A stretch of DNA of 64,000 bases from Winogradskyella ouciana. Its GTDB lineage: Bacteria > Bacteroidota > Bacteroidia > Flavobacteriales > Flavobacteriaceae. The notes beneath the pieces were generated by a model, which was not told where the DNA came from, did no database searches, and saw nothing but the letters and a program-made list of their open reading frames with translations. The position numbers and the translations under genes were made by a program. The first letter of the stretch is position 1. Each line of letters starts with the position of its first letter. The stretch spans positions 310,001 through 374,000 of the forward strand of contig NZ_WJYA01000006.1 in the NCBI RefSeq assembly GCF_009709615.1, in the 5' to 3' direction. Shown here in pieces: positions 43,900 to 52,684 of the stretch.

Positions 43900-45791
43900 T
43901 TTAAGGTGTAGGTATTAGCTTGGGTTATTTTAATTTTTTTAATTTCCATTAATTCTGAAAGAGTTTGCAACAATTCTTTTTCGGTACAATTAATGGATTT
44001 TAATAATTGTCGCGAAGATAAATCTTCTGCTTGTAACGCTTTTAGAATAAGGTTTGAAATATTAATTTTTGAATCTTTTTCTATATGTGAAACTTTTGCT
44101 GTACAGACAGAGCACTGAGCACAAGTTTCTATGGTTTTTTCGCCGAAGTAGGCGAGCAATTGCCGATTTTTACAGACAGAATCATTCTTTATATAATTAA
44201 GGACAGCTTCAACTTGTTTGTGTTTCAATTGATGTTGTTGCTCAATGGTTTTAGCAATGGGATTTATGGTGATATCGTCCTCACGAGGTTTCAGTAATGT
44301 GATTTCAGAATCGGTATTTGCCATTTGAAGGCTAATAACCTCGTCTTTCTCTAAACGTTTTAATTGTTCTATAATTCCTTTTTCCGATAGGTTGGCTTTC
44401 TGAACAACCAGATTCAGGTTAACCTTTGTTTCATAATCAAAAATGCCTCCATAGGTTCGTAACAGGACTTTAACCACAGTATTTAGATCTAAATGTGTTT
44501 CAAGATATTGAAACAGTGCAGCATTTGTAGTTAAAAACTGAATTTTGGTTCTAAAATTAAAATGCTGTGTTAAAGCTATTATTGAATTTCTGTCTAACAC
44601 CAATAGTGCGTTATAAGTTATGCTAGCATTCAATTGGTATGTAGAACAAAATGTTTTAAAATCGAACTGATGCGTACTATTTTCTCCTTCGCCATAAGCA
44701 ATCTGAAAATAGTTGCAAAGCTTTATGTAAACCTTCTTTACAAAGTCAACAGAAGGTAATGTGCTCAAAAACTGATTGCGCAAATGATCTTCGTCAATGT
44801 GCTGTTTTAAAATAATAGCATGTGCCAACTCCCCATCGCGACCAGCACGACCAGCTTCTTGATAATAACTTTCTAAACTTTCTGGTAAATTGAAATGAAT
44901 TACTGTTTTTACATTAGCCTTATCAATTCCCATTCCAAAAGCGGTTGTAGCAACCATAATTTGCTTTTGTCCATTCAGCCATTGTTGCAGACGCTCCTGT
45001 TTTTCCTTGTTGGTTATACCTCCATGGTAAAACGTTGAAGAAAACCCTTTGGCTTCTAAATAAGTGTTAATCTCGGTTGTGGCACGTCGATTTCGCACAT
45101 ATATAATGGAAGCTCCATTGTATGTGTTTAAAATGTATTCTAACTGAAATAATTTGTCATCCGTGTGGATAACCTGATAAGCAATATTGGGTCTCGCAAA
45201 TGATGCCTTAAAAACCTTTGGATTGATAAAATCCAAATTATCAACAATATCATTAATGACATTGTGTTTTGCAGTAGCCGTTAACGCAATGCAGTTGACT
45301 TGAGGGTGTAGTTGCCTCAAGGTTGAAATATTCTTGTAAGCCGGTCTAAAATCATTTCCCCATTGACTGATGCAATGCGCTTCGTCAACAGCAATGAGAT
45401 TAACCTTCATTTGCTGAATACGTTCTTGTACTATGGGCTGTTGTAATCTCTCTGGCGAGAGGTATAGAAATTTATAATTTCCATAGATACAATTATCCAA
45501 TTGCGTATCCAATTCATTATATGGCATGCCAGAAGTTAACGCAATAGCTTTAATGCCTTTATGTTTCAGTGTGTTAACCTGATCTTTCATTAAAGCAATT
45601 AAAGGAGATACTACAATGCAAATGCCATCTTTAATCAATGCAGGTACCTGAAAACATATCGATTTTCCACCTCCAGTTGGCAGTAAGGCAAAAGTGTCTT
45701 CATTCTCTAAAACCGAATCGATAATGTCTTCTTGTAGTGGTCTAAAAGAGGTGTAATTCCAGTAGCGTTCTAAAACTTCTATCGGATGCAT
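43896..45791 (-). CDS. recQ: RecQ-family ATP-dependent DNA helicase
   Basis: A 631-aa SF2 3'-5' helicase for recombination and fork repair. Walker A LLPTGGGKSICFQ, DEAH motif VDEAHCISQWG, motif III ALTATA, motif VI QEAGRAGRDG. The RecQ-Ct zinc-like cysteines CAQCSVC follow late (~525). No HRDC domain is evident, matching the shorter of the RecQ-like proteins common in Flavobacteriia. The start shares one base with the stop of the upstream NTPase gene. Confidence 0.94.
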   Translation of the reverse strand: MHPIEVLERYWNYTSFRPLQEDIIDSVLENEDTFALLPTGGGKSICFQVPALIKDGICIVVSPLIALMKDQVNTLKHKGIKAIALTSGMPYNELDTQLDNCIYGNYKFLYLSPERLQQPIVQERIQQMKVNLIAVDEAHCISQWGNDFRPAYKNISTLRQLHPQVNCIALTATAKHNVINDIVDNLDFINPKVFKASFARPNIAYQVIHTDDKLFQLEYILNTYNGASIIYVRNRRATTEINTYLEAKGFSSTFYHGGITNKEKQERLQQWLNGQKQIMVATTAFGMGIDKANVKTVIHFNLPESLESYYQEAGRAGRDGELAHAIILKQHIDEDHLRNQFLSTLPSVDFVKKVYIKLCNYFQIAYGEGENSTHQFDFKTFCSTYQLNASITYNALLVLDRNSIIALTQHFNFRTKIQFLTTNAALFQYLETHLDLNTVVKVLLRTYGGIFDYETKVNLNLVVQKANLSEKGIIEQLKRLEKDEVISLQMANTDSEITLLKPREDDITINPIAKTIEQQHQLKHKQVEAVLNYIKNDSVCKNRQLLAYFGEKTIETCAQCSVCTAKVSHIEKDSKINISNLILKALQAEDLSSRQLLKSINCTEKELLQTLSELMEIKKIKITQANTYTLK

Positions 45792-46333
45792 TACTGAATG
45801 TTTAGTTCCTTAAGTATAAAATCAGACCTATCTTCTATTGAACCAAAAGGCACATCGATAAGTTGATAGCCAAAACGCATATATGTCTTTAATAAATGCT
45901 CGTGAATTTCAATGGCTTGTTCAAAATTTTCATAGCGTTCGCTATCACTTGTAAAGATTTCTTGCCAAGGTGCCAAAACAAAAACAAAATCATATGTATT
46001 GGTATTGCAAACATCGATGAAATACTGTGGGTATTTGTCACCTATATAATCCATATATGCCAAAACGTCTGGTAAACCTCTGTCTAAAAACACCACAGAT
46101 TCTGTTGCTTTACCAGCATCCTTAAACTGCTGCAGTCTGCCTTCCAATAATTTTTCACTAAAAAGCAAAGGTTCGGTGAGAAACAATTGTTCAATGCCAT
46201 CTTTTCTAGCTTGTAAAGTGACTTGTCTGGAGATTTCATCAAAACAGAGAAAACCACGTTCTTTTAAGTGATTGATAATTGAGGTTTTTCCTGTTCCAGG
46301 GCCACCAGCTATGACAACTTTTATAGGATTCAA
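45791..46333 (-). CDS. AAA_28-type NTPase/kinase
   Basis: A 180-aa P-loop protein: Walker A GGPGTGKTSI (10-19), then FDEISRQV, an acidic Walker-B-like strand SVVFLDRGLPDVLAYMD and a lid segment SDSERYENFEQA. It resembles the AAA_28 (PF13521) family of small ATPases/kinases of uncertain substrate. It precedes recQ with a 1-bp overlap and diverges from the DUF493 gene. Confidence 0.85.
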   Translation of the reverse strand: MNPIKVVIAGGPGTGKTSIINHLKERGFLCFDEISRQVTLQARKDGIEQLFLTEPLLFSEKLLEGRLQQFKDAGKATESVVFLDRGLPDVLAYMDYIGDKYPQYFIDVCNTNTYDFVFVLAPWQEIFTSDSERYENFEQAIEIHEHLLKTYMRFGYQLIDVPFGSIEDRSDFILKELNIQ

Positions 46334-46397
46334 ATTGGCAATGTTTTTGCTATATAATAAGTGAATAAAAATAAAGATAAAAATGTAAAGTTAAGTG

Positions 46398-46405
46398 TAT
46401 CTTTG
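46398..46405 (+). promoter_or_regulatory. -7 box TATCTTTG upstream of the DUF493 gene
   Basis: A perfect TAnnTTTG box. Transcription would begin ~7-8 bp downstream, after an upstream in-frame ATG at 46361, so the box supports 46424 as the true translation start. Confidence 0.6.
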
Positions 46406-46423
46406 CAACTGAAAAATTTTGAT

Positions 46424-46717
46424 ATGAATAGTTCTAAAAAAAGTGAGGAATTTTACGAAAAATTAAAATCACAATTGTACGATACAGCCATGTGGCCAAC
46501 GGAGTATCTGTATAAGTTTATTGTGGTTTCTAAGGGTACGGGAATAAAGGATATTGAAGATTTATTCAATGATTTGGGAGCTGTCATTAATACCAACGAA
46601 TCCAAGAAGGGAAAATATACAAGCGTCTCTATTAACGTTAGAATGAAAAACCCTGAAGCCGTAATTGAAAAGTATAAAGAGGTTGCCGAAAACGTTGATG
46701 GTGTAATTTCTCTATAA
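46424..46717 (+). CDS. DUF493 family protein
   Basis: 97 aa from the ATG at 46424, the usual length for this family. A frame extension to 46361 would begin upstream of the -7 box and is rejected. Hallmarks are FYEKLKSQLYDTAMWPTEYLYKFIV and a C-terminal NVRMKNPEAVIEKYKEVAENVDGVISL. DUF493 proteins are small ferredoxin-like folds (YbeD in E. coli) with a suspected regulatory role; the function is unknown. Confidence 0.88.
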   Translation: MNSSKKSEEFYEKLKSQLYDTAMWPTEYLYKFIVVSKGTGIKDIEDLFNDLGAVINTNESKKGKYTSVSINVRMKNPEAVIEKYKEVAENVDGVISL

Positions 46718-46806
46718 AATTTATATATGCTGCTTAAAATTTTGTACTTTGCAGCAAAACCTAGAGACTTCAGGTTTTAAAATTATTTACTACACATTTT
46801 ACAATT

Positions 46807-47451
46807 TTGATTGACGATTTAGAATACAACACAGAACGCGAGCATTTAATAATTCCTGAGTATGGACGCCATCTACAAAAGATGATAAACTATGCCAAGT
46901 CTCGCGAAACCAAGGAAGAACGAAACAAGTTAGCAAAAGCTATTATTTCTGTAATGGGAAATCTACAGCCGCATTTACGAGATGTGCCAGATTTTCAGCA
47001 TAAGTTATGGGATCAGCTATTTATAATGTCTGATTTTGATTTAGACGCTGATTCTCCGTTTCCGAAACCTTCAAAAGAAGAGTTAACCGCTCGGCCAGAA
47101 CCGTTAAAATATCCTCAGAATCATCCAAAATATCGTTTCTACGGAAATAATATTAAAACGATGATTGATGTGGCATGTACTTGGGACGATGGTGAAATGA
47201 AAGAGGCATTGGTTTATACCATTGCTAATCACATGAAAAAGTGTTACCTCAATTGGAATAAGGATACCGTTGAAGATGAAGTTATCTTTGGTCACCTATT
47301 TGAGCTTTCCGATGGTAAGATAAACTTAAAAAATAAGGATGAGGATTTAACGGATTCTTCAGACTTAATGAGATCCAAATCCAAGTATAGTAAGAAAAGC
47401 GGTCCAAAAAAATCTAAAAAGAAATATTCCAACAATAGAAAACGTTACTAA
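46807..47451 (+). CDS. DUF4290 family protein
   Basis: 214 aa, apparently starting at a TTG (46807). The body begins DDLEYNTEREHLIIPEYGRHLQKMI, the typical DUF4290 beginning, so the start is placed about right. The C-terminus is strongly basic (KKSGPKKSKKKYSNNRKR). The family is Bacteroidetes-specific and uncharacterised, and usually lies just upstream of murA, as here (5-bp gap), suggesting co-transcription. Confidence 0.88.
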   Translation: MIDDLEYNTEREHLIIPEYGRHLQKMINYAKSRETKEERNKLAKAIISVMGNLQPHLRDVPDFQHKLWDQLFIMSDFDLDADSPFPKPSKEELTARPEPLKYPQNHPKYRFYGNNIKTMIDVACTWDDGEMKEALVYTIANHMKKCYLNWNKDTVEDEVIFGHLFELSDGKINLKNKDEDLTDSSDLMRSKSKYSKKSGPKKSKKKYSNNRKRY

Positions 47452-47456
47452 AACGT

Positions 47457-48773
47457 ATGGGAACATTTAAAATTGAAGGAGGCCACCAACTCAAAGGTAA
47501 AATTCAGCCTCAAGGAGCAAAAAACGAAGCTTTACAGATTTTATGCGCAGTTTTATTAACTGACCAAGAAATTAAAATAGATAATATACCAGATATTATT
47601 GATGTAAATAAACTCATTGCTTTATTAAAAAAGCTGGGTGTTAAAATCAATAAATTAGGTAAGGGTTCTTACACTTTTAAAGCAGATCAGGTAAATCTAA
47701 AATATTTAGAGTCTGCAGAATTTAAAGAAGATGGTAAGGGTTTAAGAGGTTCAATCATGATTGTAGGACCTTTGTTAGGCCGCTTTGGTAAAGGCTATAT
47801 TCCTAAACCAGGTGGTGACAAAATTGGTCGCCGTCGTTTAGATACGCATTTTGAAGGGTTTATAAACCTTGGAGCTAAATTTAGATATAATAAGGAAGAT
47901 TATTTTTATGGTGTAGAAGCAGAAAAGTTAAAAGGAACTTATATGCTTCTTGATGAAGCTTCTGTTACTGGTACAGCAAACATTGTAATGGCTGCAGTGT
48001 TGGCAGAAGGTAAGACCACCATTTATAACGCCGCCTGCGAACCTTATCTCCAACAGCTTTGTAAGATGCTTAACCGTATGGGAGCAAATATCTCTGGTAT
48101 TGGTTCTAATATGTTAATTATTGAAGGTGTTGATAAACTTGGCGGAACTGAACATAGAATGTTACCAGATATGATTGAAATTGGTAGCTGGATTGGATTG
48201 GCCGCGATGACAAAGAGTGAATTGACCATTACCAACGTAAGTTGGGATGATTTGGGAGTTATACCAAGTGTTTTTAGAAAAATAGGTATAACGGTAGAGC
48301 GGCAAGGAGATGATATCCACATACCTGCTCATAAAGATGGGTATGAAGTTCAAAATTATATAGATGGCTCAATATTAACCATTGCAGATGCACCTTGGCC
48401 GGGTTTTACGCCAGATTTATTGAGTATTGTCTTGGTTGTGCTTACTCAAGCCAGAGGAAGTGCTTTAGTTCATCAAAAAATGTTTGAAAGTCGATTGTTC
48501 TTTGTAGATAAATTAATTGATATGGGAGCTAAGATTATTCTTTGCGACCCTCATAGAGCTACGGTTATCGGTCATGATTTTAAATCACAACTCAAATCAA
48601 CCACAATGACCTCTCCAGATATTAGAGCAGGTGTATCGTTGTTGATTGCTGCTCTGTCTGCAAAAGGAACATCCACAATCCACAATATAGAACAGATAGA
48701 TCGTGGTTATGAAAATATAGACGAACGCTTAAGGGCTATTGGAGCTAAAATTGAGCGTTTGGAAGGGAATTAG
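47457..48773 (+). CDS. murA: UDP-N-acetylglucosamine 1-carboxyvinyltransferase
   Basis: A 438-aa enzyme, first committed step of peptidoglycan synthesis (enolpyruvyl transfer to UDP-GlcNAc). It starts FKIEGGHQLKGKIQPQGAKNEAL (the catalytic Lys/Asn pair KN). The loop that carries the reactive Cys in E. coli (PGGCTIG) reads PGGDKIGRRR, with Asp at 121. It has DMIEIGSWIGLAAM, and DRGYENIDERLRAIGA near the end. Asp at this position is known to keep activity and confer fosfomycin insensitivity. Full length. Confidence 0.96.
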   Translation: MGTFKIEGGHQLKGKIQPQGAKNEALQILCAVLLTDQEIKIDNIPDIIDVNKLIALLKKLGVKINKLGKGSYTFKADQVNLKYLESAEFKEDGKGLRGSIMIVGPLLGRFGKGYIPKPGGDKIGRRRLDTHFEGFINLGAKFRYNKEDYFYGVEAEKLKGTYMLLDEASVTGTANIVMAAVLAEGKTTIYNAACEPYLQQLCKMLNRMGANISGIGSNMLIIEGVDKLGGTEHRMLPDMIEIGSWIGLAAMTKSELTITNVSWDDLGVIPSVFRKIGITVERQGDDIHIPAHKDGYEVQNYIDGSILTIADAPWPGFTPDLLSIVLVVLTQARGSALVHQKMFESRLFFVDKLIDMGAKIILCDPHRATVIGHDFKSQLKSTTMTSPDIRAGVSLLIAALSAKGTSTIHNIEQIDRGYENIDERLRAIGAKIERLEGN

Positions 48774-48803
48774 CATTTAAGTGCGAAGTAATAAATATAA
48801 AAT

Positions 48804-48847
48804 AAAAAGTGTAAAGAGAGTTGATTGGGACTCCCTTTACACTTTTT
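48804..48847. terminator. Bidirectional terminator between murA and the SnoaL-like gene
   Basis: The arms AAAAAGTGTAAAG (48804-48816) and CTTTACACTTTTT (48835-48847) give a 13-bp perfect stem with A and T tracts at the ends, suitable for both convergent genes. Confidence 0.85.
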
Positions 48848-48868
48848 ACTTTTCACTAAAAGACTGTG

Positions 48869-49231
48869 TTATTCCATCGAATAGAAAAATTGCTCATTCA
48901 CAATTTTATCATCATTCACTTCCCATACACCAACTTCCTCCATTTGTTGTCTTCCTCTGTCTTTAAAGGTGACGTCAAAAGTCATTTTAGAGGTAAAATG
49001 GTTTCCTGCCACAACAGGTTCTCCAATCTCTCCACCATGAAATTCTTCAACATTATCTAACCATTCTTTATTTTTATTCCAGACATTTTGTCTTCCTTCG
49101 GTAACTTCTCCAGGCATACCTGGCATTTCTCGGCTTGTTACGTTTTCTGCGTAAAGTTCGTTGACGCATTCTAGGTTTTTACCTTCTGCGCACATTTGGT
49201 GCCATTTTTTGGCGACATCCCAAGTACTCAT
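48869..49231 (-). CDS. SnoaL/NTF2-like protein
   Basis: A 120-aa small cone-shaped NTF2-like fold: VAKKWHQMCAEGKNLECVNELYAENVTSREM at the start, then HFTSKMTFDVTFKDRGRQQMEEVGVWEVNDDKI. SnoaL-like proteins bind small ligands or act as isomerases; the function here is unknown. Monocistronic, with the murA terminator downstream. Confidence 0.85.
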   Translation of the reverse strand: MSTWDVAKKWHQMCAEGKNLECVNELYAENVTSREMPGMPGEVTEGRQNVWNKNKEWLDNVEEFHGGEIGEPVVAGNHFTSKMTFDVTFKDRGRQQMEEVGVWEVNDDKIVNEQFFYSME

Positions 49232-49314
49232 ATTGCTTATGATTTTTAATTAGTACTTTAAATGTACTTAAAAGTTTACCGACTTGTCTTAAAATAATGT
49301 TAGGATTATATTAA

Positions 49315-49463
49315 CCCATTGTGCATTTTGAGTGGGTTTCGTTAAAAACAATTGAAATTTCAAGCTTTTTGCCTCTTGTCCTAAAGGATAAACTTGAAAT
49401 TTCATCGATATTCCCTTCAGGGATCGGACAAAAATCGATGAAATGTTCATAATGCACAACGGG
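49315..49463. repeat. MITE-like or structured-RNA element of nested inverted repeats
   Basis: The outer arms 49315-49333 (CCCATTGTGCATTTTGAGT) and 49445-49463 pair imperfectly (16 of 19). Inner arms GAAATTTCAAG and CTTGAAATTTC pair perfectly (11 bp). A third hairpin CATCGAT ... ATCGATG encloses TCCCTTCAGGGA. The nesting can fold as a cruciform or RNA. No transposase is encoded. Its identity is unknown. Confidence 0.55.
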
Positions 49464-49481
49464 TTACATTTCTAAAAAAGT

Positions 49482-49510
49482 AAAAGCCCTGAGACTAATC
49501 AGGGCTTTTT
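49482..49510 (-). terminator. Terminator downstream of the photolyase operon
   Basis: The arms AAAAGCCCTGA and TCAGGGCTTTT (one perfect 11-bp stem) flank a short loop, with T on both strands. It lies ~120 bp past the photolyase stop and probably ends the 55054-49633 operon. Confidence 0.8.
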
Positions 49511-49632
49511 AAAATTGTTTATTGAAATGGTTATTTCGGTTAAGACTTGATAAGTCTTAAAATTAGTAACGTTGGATTTTTTTAATTATTATATTAAATA
49601 GTTAAAAAAATAAAAATAATTTATTTAAGATG

Positions 49633-50937
49633 TTAATTTAGTGCTGATTTATAAGTTGTTAAACAGTGTTCCCTAGCTTCCTTATGGTCAACCATTTTCT
49701 CGGGATAATCCTCGGTGCCATATTCTTCTACCCATTTTTGGATGTATTTTTGGTCCTTATCGAATTTATCGATTTGAGTGGTGGGATTAAAAATTCTGAA
49801 ATACGGTGCAGCATCCACACCAGAACCTGCTACCCATTGCCAATTACCGACATTGCTAGCCATTTCATAGTCATGGAGTTTCTCTGCAAAGTAGGCTTCT
49901 CCCCAACGCCAATCAATTAATAGGTGTTTGCACAAAAAACTACCTACCAGCATCCGCACTCTGTTGTGCATAAAACCAGTTTTGTTCAGTTGTCGCATAC
50001 CTGCATCCACTAATGGATAGCCTGTTTTACCTTCGCACCATTTTTTAAATTCATCTTCATTATTTCGCCACTCTATTCGATCGTATTTAGATTTAAAAGC
50101 ATTGTCCTTGGTTTCAGGAAAATGCCATAGAATTTGCATAAAGAATTCGCGCCAAATTAATTCCTGCCAAAAGATTTCGTTACTTTCATTAATCGCTTTT
50201 TTAATCATCTTACGGATACTAACAGTACCAAATCGTAAATGTGGACCTAAGCGAGAGGTGGCCTCTTTGGCTGGGTAATTTCGTTTTGCTTCGTATTCTT
50301 GGATTAATGTTGGTGTCACTTCGTAATCTTCGATTTCCTGTGATGATGTATTAAAACCAATATCCAATAAACTGAGGTTGGGTAATCTGGTGTGTTGAAT
50401 TAAGTTATCTAAATAATCGTTAGTGTAGTAAATTTTTAAATTATGATCCTTAAATTTTTCTTTCCAGGTTTTCATGTAAGGTGTATACACAACATAAGGG
50501 TCTCCATCATTCTTTACGACTTCATCTTTTTCAAAAATTACTTGGTCTTTAAAGGTCTTAAAGTCTATCCCATTGTCATCTAAGAGTTTTTCGATGGCCT
50601 CATCGCGTTCTCTAGCATAGGGTTCATAATCGTGGTTTGTATAAACAGTTTCAATATCATAATCCTTAATTAATTCTTTGTAAACATCAATAGGTTTTCC
50701 GTGAAACATGGCGATACTACTATTATGCTCATCCTGCAATGTTTTGCGCATCTTCTGAAGCGTTTTAAAAATAAAGGTCACTCTGGCATCATCCTCGGGT
50801 AAATCATCTAAAATTTCAGAATCGAAAATGAATATTGGTGTAACAGGATACTCTCCCTTTAATGCTTCGTAAAAACCTACGTTATCGTCTAGCCTAAGAT
50901 CTCTTCTGAACCAGAATATATTTGTTTTATTAGTCAT
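49633..50937 (-). CDS. phr: Deoxyribodipyrimidine photolyase (class I CPD-type)
   Basis: A 434-aa flavoprotein that uses blue light to split cyclobutane pyrimidine dimers. The N-terminal antenna domain starts NIFWFRRDLRLDDNVGF. The FAD-binding domain has ATSRLGPHLRFGTVSIR, ELIWREFFMQI and GYPLVDAGMRQL; the region NVGNWQWVAGSGVDAAPYFRIFNP carries FAD-contact residues and an electron-transfer Trp. The motifs match class I CPD photolyases. It is the last gene of the minus-strand group whose earlier members include FolE and GPx. Confidence 0.93.
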   Translation of the reverse strand: MTNKTNIFWFRRDLRLDDNVGFYEALKGEYPVTPIFIFDSEILDDLPEDDARVTFIFKTLQKMRKTLQDEHNSSIAMFHGKPIDVYKELIKDYDIETVYTNHDYEPYARERDEAIEKLLDDNGIDFKTFKDQVIFEKDEVVKNDGDPYVVYTPYMKTWKEKFKDHNLKIYYTNDYLDNLIQHTRLPNLSLLDIGFNTSSQEIEDYEVTPTLIQEYEAKRNYPAKEATSRLGPHLRFGTVSIRKMIKKAINESNEIFWQELIWREFFMQILWHFPETKDNAFKSKYDRIEWRNNEDEFKKWCEGKTGYPLVDAGMRQLNKTGFMHNRVRMLVGSFLCKHLLIDWRWGEAYFAEKLHDYEMASNVGNWQWVAGSGVDAAPYFRIFNPTTQIDKFDKDQKYIQKWVEEYGTEDYPEKMVDHKEAREHCLTTYKSALN

Positions 50938-51004
50938 TGTTTTTAATTATTCAGATAATGAATTAGTTATTAGATATTTGTCTTTGTTACATAATAATTC
51001 ATTT

Positions 51005-51466
51005 TCAGTACTTTCCAAAGAGTGCTTCTAGCTTCTCAGTTCTGTAATTAAAGATTTCTTCCAATTTAGGCTTTACTAAAAAGGGGTGCACCATCTGGCC
51101 CAGTATTCCTAAAGGCACCTTGTAATCGATAATATCTTCCATTTCTACACCTCCTTCAATTTCCTTGATAAAATGTTTATGATGCCATAGCGCATAAGGA
51201 CCAAAGCGTTGCTCATCTACAAAATATTTTTTATCCATTACATGTGTAATTTCAGTCACCCATTTGGTTTTTATTCCCATAACAGGCGTTACAATATACT
51301 GAATGATTTGTCCGGGAAACATAGGTCTATCAGCACCTGAAAGAATATTAAATCCCATATAATCTGGGGTAATGACTTTTAAATTTTTAGGGTCTGAAAG
51401 GAAATCCCAAGCCTCATTAACAGTTATGGGTAGGTTTTGCTTTTTGTGTAAGGTGTAAATTTTCAT
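51005..51466 (-). CDS. SRPBCC family protein
   Basis: 153 aa. A START/polyketide-cyclase-like fold: IYTLHKKQNLPITVNEAWDFLSDPKNLKVITP, then QYIVTPVMGIKTKWVTEIT and DIIDYKVPLGILGQ. Homologues accompany photolyase genes in many marine bacteria (recalled). The ligand is unknown. It lies 67 bp upstream of the photolyase gene and 32 bp downstream of tspO. Confidence 0.85.
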   Translation of the reverse strand: MKIYTLHKKQNLPITVNEAWDFLSDPKNLKVITPDYMGFNILSGADRPMFPGQIIQYIVTPVMGIKTKWVTEITHVMDKKYFVDEQRFGPYALWHHKHFIKEIEGGVEMEDIIDYKVPLGILGQMVHPFLVKPKLEEIFNYRTEKLEALFGKY

Positions 51467-51498
51467 TTGGTGTATTTTGTTTTTGACTAGGTTTGGGC

Positions 51499-51963
51499 TT
51501 AGTTATTGAATAGTATATACCCATTTAAAGTGGTTGCTATAAATAGCCATATTATATAGGGTAACAATAGATATTTAACCCACTTAAGTCTATCGTGTCT
51601 AAATGTTATAAAAAAGTAGAAAATAGTAAGAAACAATAGTATTAAAACGATCAATCCTATAGTGATCATTTTTTGATTAAAGAAAAACCAATTCCAGCTA
51701 ACATTTAAAAGCCAAGAGAATACATAAACTAACCAAAGCGAGACTTTTGATCTTTCAATAAAGAGTTCTGCTAGATAATAAGAAAAACACAGCATTATTA
51801 TAGTCCATGCAAAACCAAATAACCAGCCTGGTGGTGTCCACGGAGCTTTATTAAGGTTAGTATACCATTCGCCAGATACAGCATCACCCATAAAACAATT
51901 ACCAATGGCAAGCCCACCAAAATTAATGGCTAGAAAGAGGATGAGGTAGTATGCTTTTTTCAA
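51499..51963 (-). CDS. tspO: TspO/MBR family membrane protein
   Basis: A 154-aa protein with five predicted transmembrane helices. Hallmarks are EWYTNLNKAPWTPPGWLF (porphyrin-binding loop), NVSWNWFFF and PYIIWLFIATTLNGYI. TspO binds tetrapyrroles and, in bacteria, influences light- and oxygen-dependent gene expression. It lies 4 bp after a small Lacal_2735 gene. The light and oxidative-stress neighbourhood fits its known role. Confidence 0.94.
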   Translation of the reverse strand: MKKAYYLILFLAINFGGLAIGNCFMGDAVSGEWYTNLNKAPWTPPGWLFGFAWTIIMLCFSYYLAELFIERSKVSLWLVYVFSWLLNVSWNWFFFNQKMITIGLIVLILLFLTIFYFFITFRHDRLKWVKYLLLPYIIWLFIATTLNGYILFNN

Positions 51964-51967
51964 AGTA

Positions 51968-52135
51968 TTATGCTTTTATTTTCTCGATATGTGCGAGGAC
52001 TTCTTGAGCTTCGGCATACTTCTTATCGCTTTTGGCTCTATTTATAGTCGATAGTTTGTGCCAGTCTGACATTAACTTTTCATACTGCCTTTGTAGCTTG
52101 TCTAATTCTGAAGTTTTTTTAAAAAGGCCAAACAT
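51968..52135 (-). CDS. Lacal_2735 family small protein
   Basis: A 55-aa frame from the ATG at 52135 (MFGLFKKTSELDKLQRQYEK) to the stop at 51968-51970. The sequence is highly charged and helical, with KLSTINRAKSDKKYAEAQEVL in the middle, matching the small Flavobacteriia Lacal_2735 family as I recall it. Function unknown. It lies 5 bp after the glutathione peroxidase gene and 4 bp before tspO, so it is part of the operon. Easily missed because it is short. Confidence 0.82.
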   Translation of the reverse strand: MFGLFKKTSELDKLQRQYEKLMSDWHKLSTINRAKSDKKYAEAQEVLAHIEKIKA

Positions 52136-52140
52136 ATTAT

Positions 52141-52680
52141 CTATTTTAAATGTTTTGTTATACGCGAATTTGTGGGTTTTGTGATGGAGTAGAAGTAGTC
52201 TATTAATTCGCCTTCTTCATCAACTAAATATTTCTGGAAATTCCATTTCACTACAGAACTTTTCTTACCATTAATAGCTTTTTTAGTCAACCATTCGTAA
52301 AGAGGATGTTGGTTATGGCCTTTTACGTTAATTTTTTGAGTAACAAGAAATGATACACCATAATTAACTTCACAAAACTGTTGAATGTCGTTAGAATCAC
52401 CAGGCTCTTGTTTTCCGAATTGATTGCATGGAATACCAATAACGACAAGTTGTTCCCTATAAGTATCATGGAGTTGTTGTAGTTCTTTATATTGTGGTGT
52501 GAAGCCACATTTTGATGCCACATTAACAAACAAGATTTTTTTACCTTTAAAATCGGCTAAATCAATTGGTTGTCCTTGTAAACTGTCTAATTTGATATCA
52601 TAAATAGGTTTTGACGCCTTTCTAGTTACAATATTATCTGAAGTTGTTAATGTGCCGACAAATGCTTTTAGTGGATTCAT
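52141..52680 (-). CDS. Glutathione peroxidase-family thiol peroxidase
   Basis: A 179-aa protein reducing hydrogen or lipid peroxides. The peroxidatic Cys is in VNVASKCGFTPQYKEL, the second conserved region is IGIPCNQFGKQEPG with Gln, and Trp/Asn are in VVKWNFQKYLVD. Bacterial GPx proteins mostly use thioredoxin. A short N-terminal extension (~30 aa) lacks a clear signal. Co-operonic with SDR, folE and photolyase genes. Confidence 0.92.
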   Translation of the reverse strand: MNPLKAFVGTLTTSDNIVTRKASKPIYDIKLDSLQGQPIDLADFKGKKILFVNVASKCGFTPQYKELQQLHDTYREQLVVIGIPCNQFGKQEPGDSNDIQQFCEVNYGVSFLVTQKINVKGHNQHPLYEWLTKKAINGKKSSVVKWNFQKYLVDEEGELIDYFYSITKPTNSRITKHLK

Positions 52681-52684
52681 AAAT

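Larger units (their letters stand above)
49232..49632. other. Intergenic region with nested inverted repeats and a terminator
   Basis: A 401-bp gene-free stretch between the SnoaL-like and photolyase genes, both on the minus strand. It contains the 149-bp inverted-repeat element (49315-49463), the photolyase terminator (49482-49510) and an A/T-rich tail. No coding frame is credible. Confidence 0.7.

Noticed and set aside
46361..46423. Longer N-terminus of the DUF493 protein
   Set aside because: It begins upstream of a perfect -7 box and makes the protein longer than the family norm.
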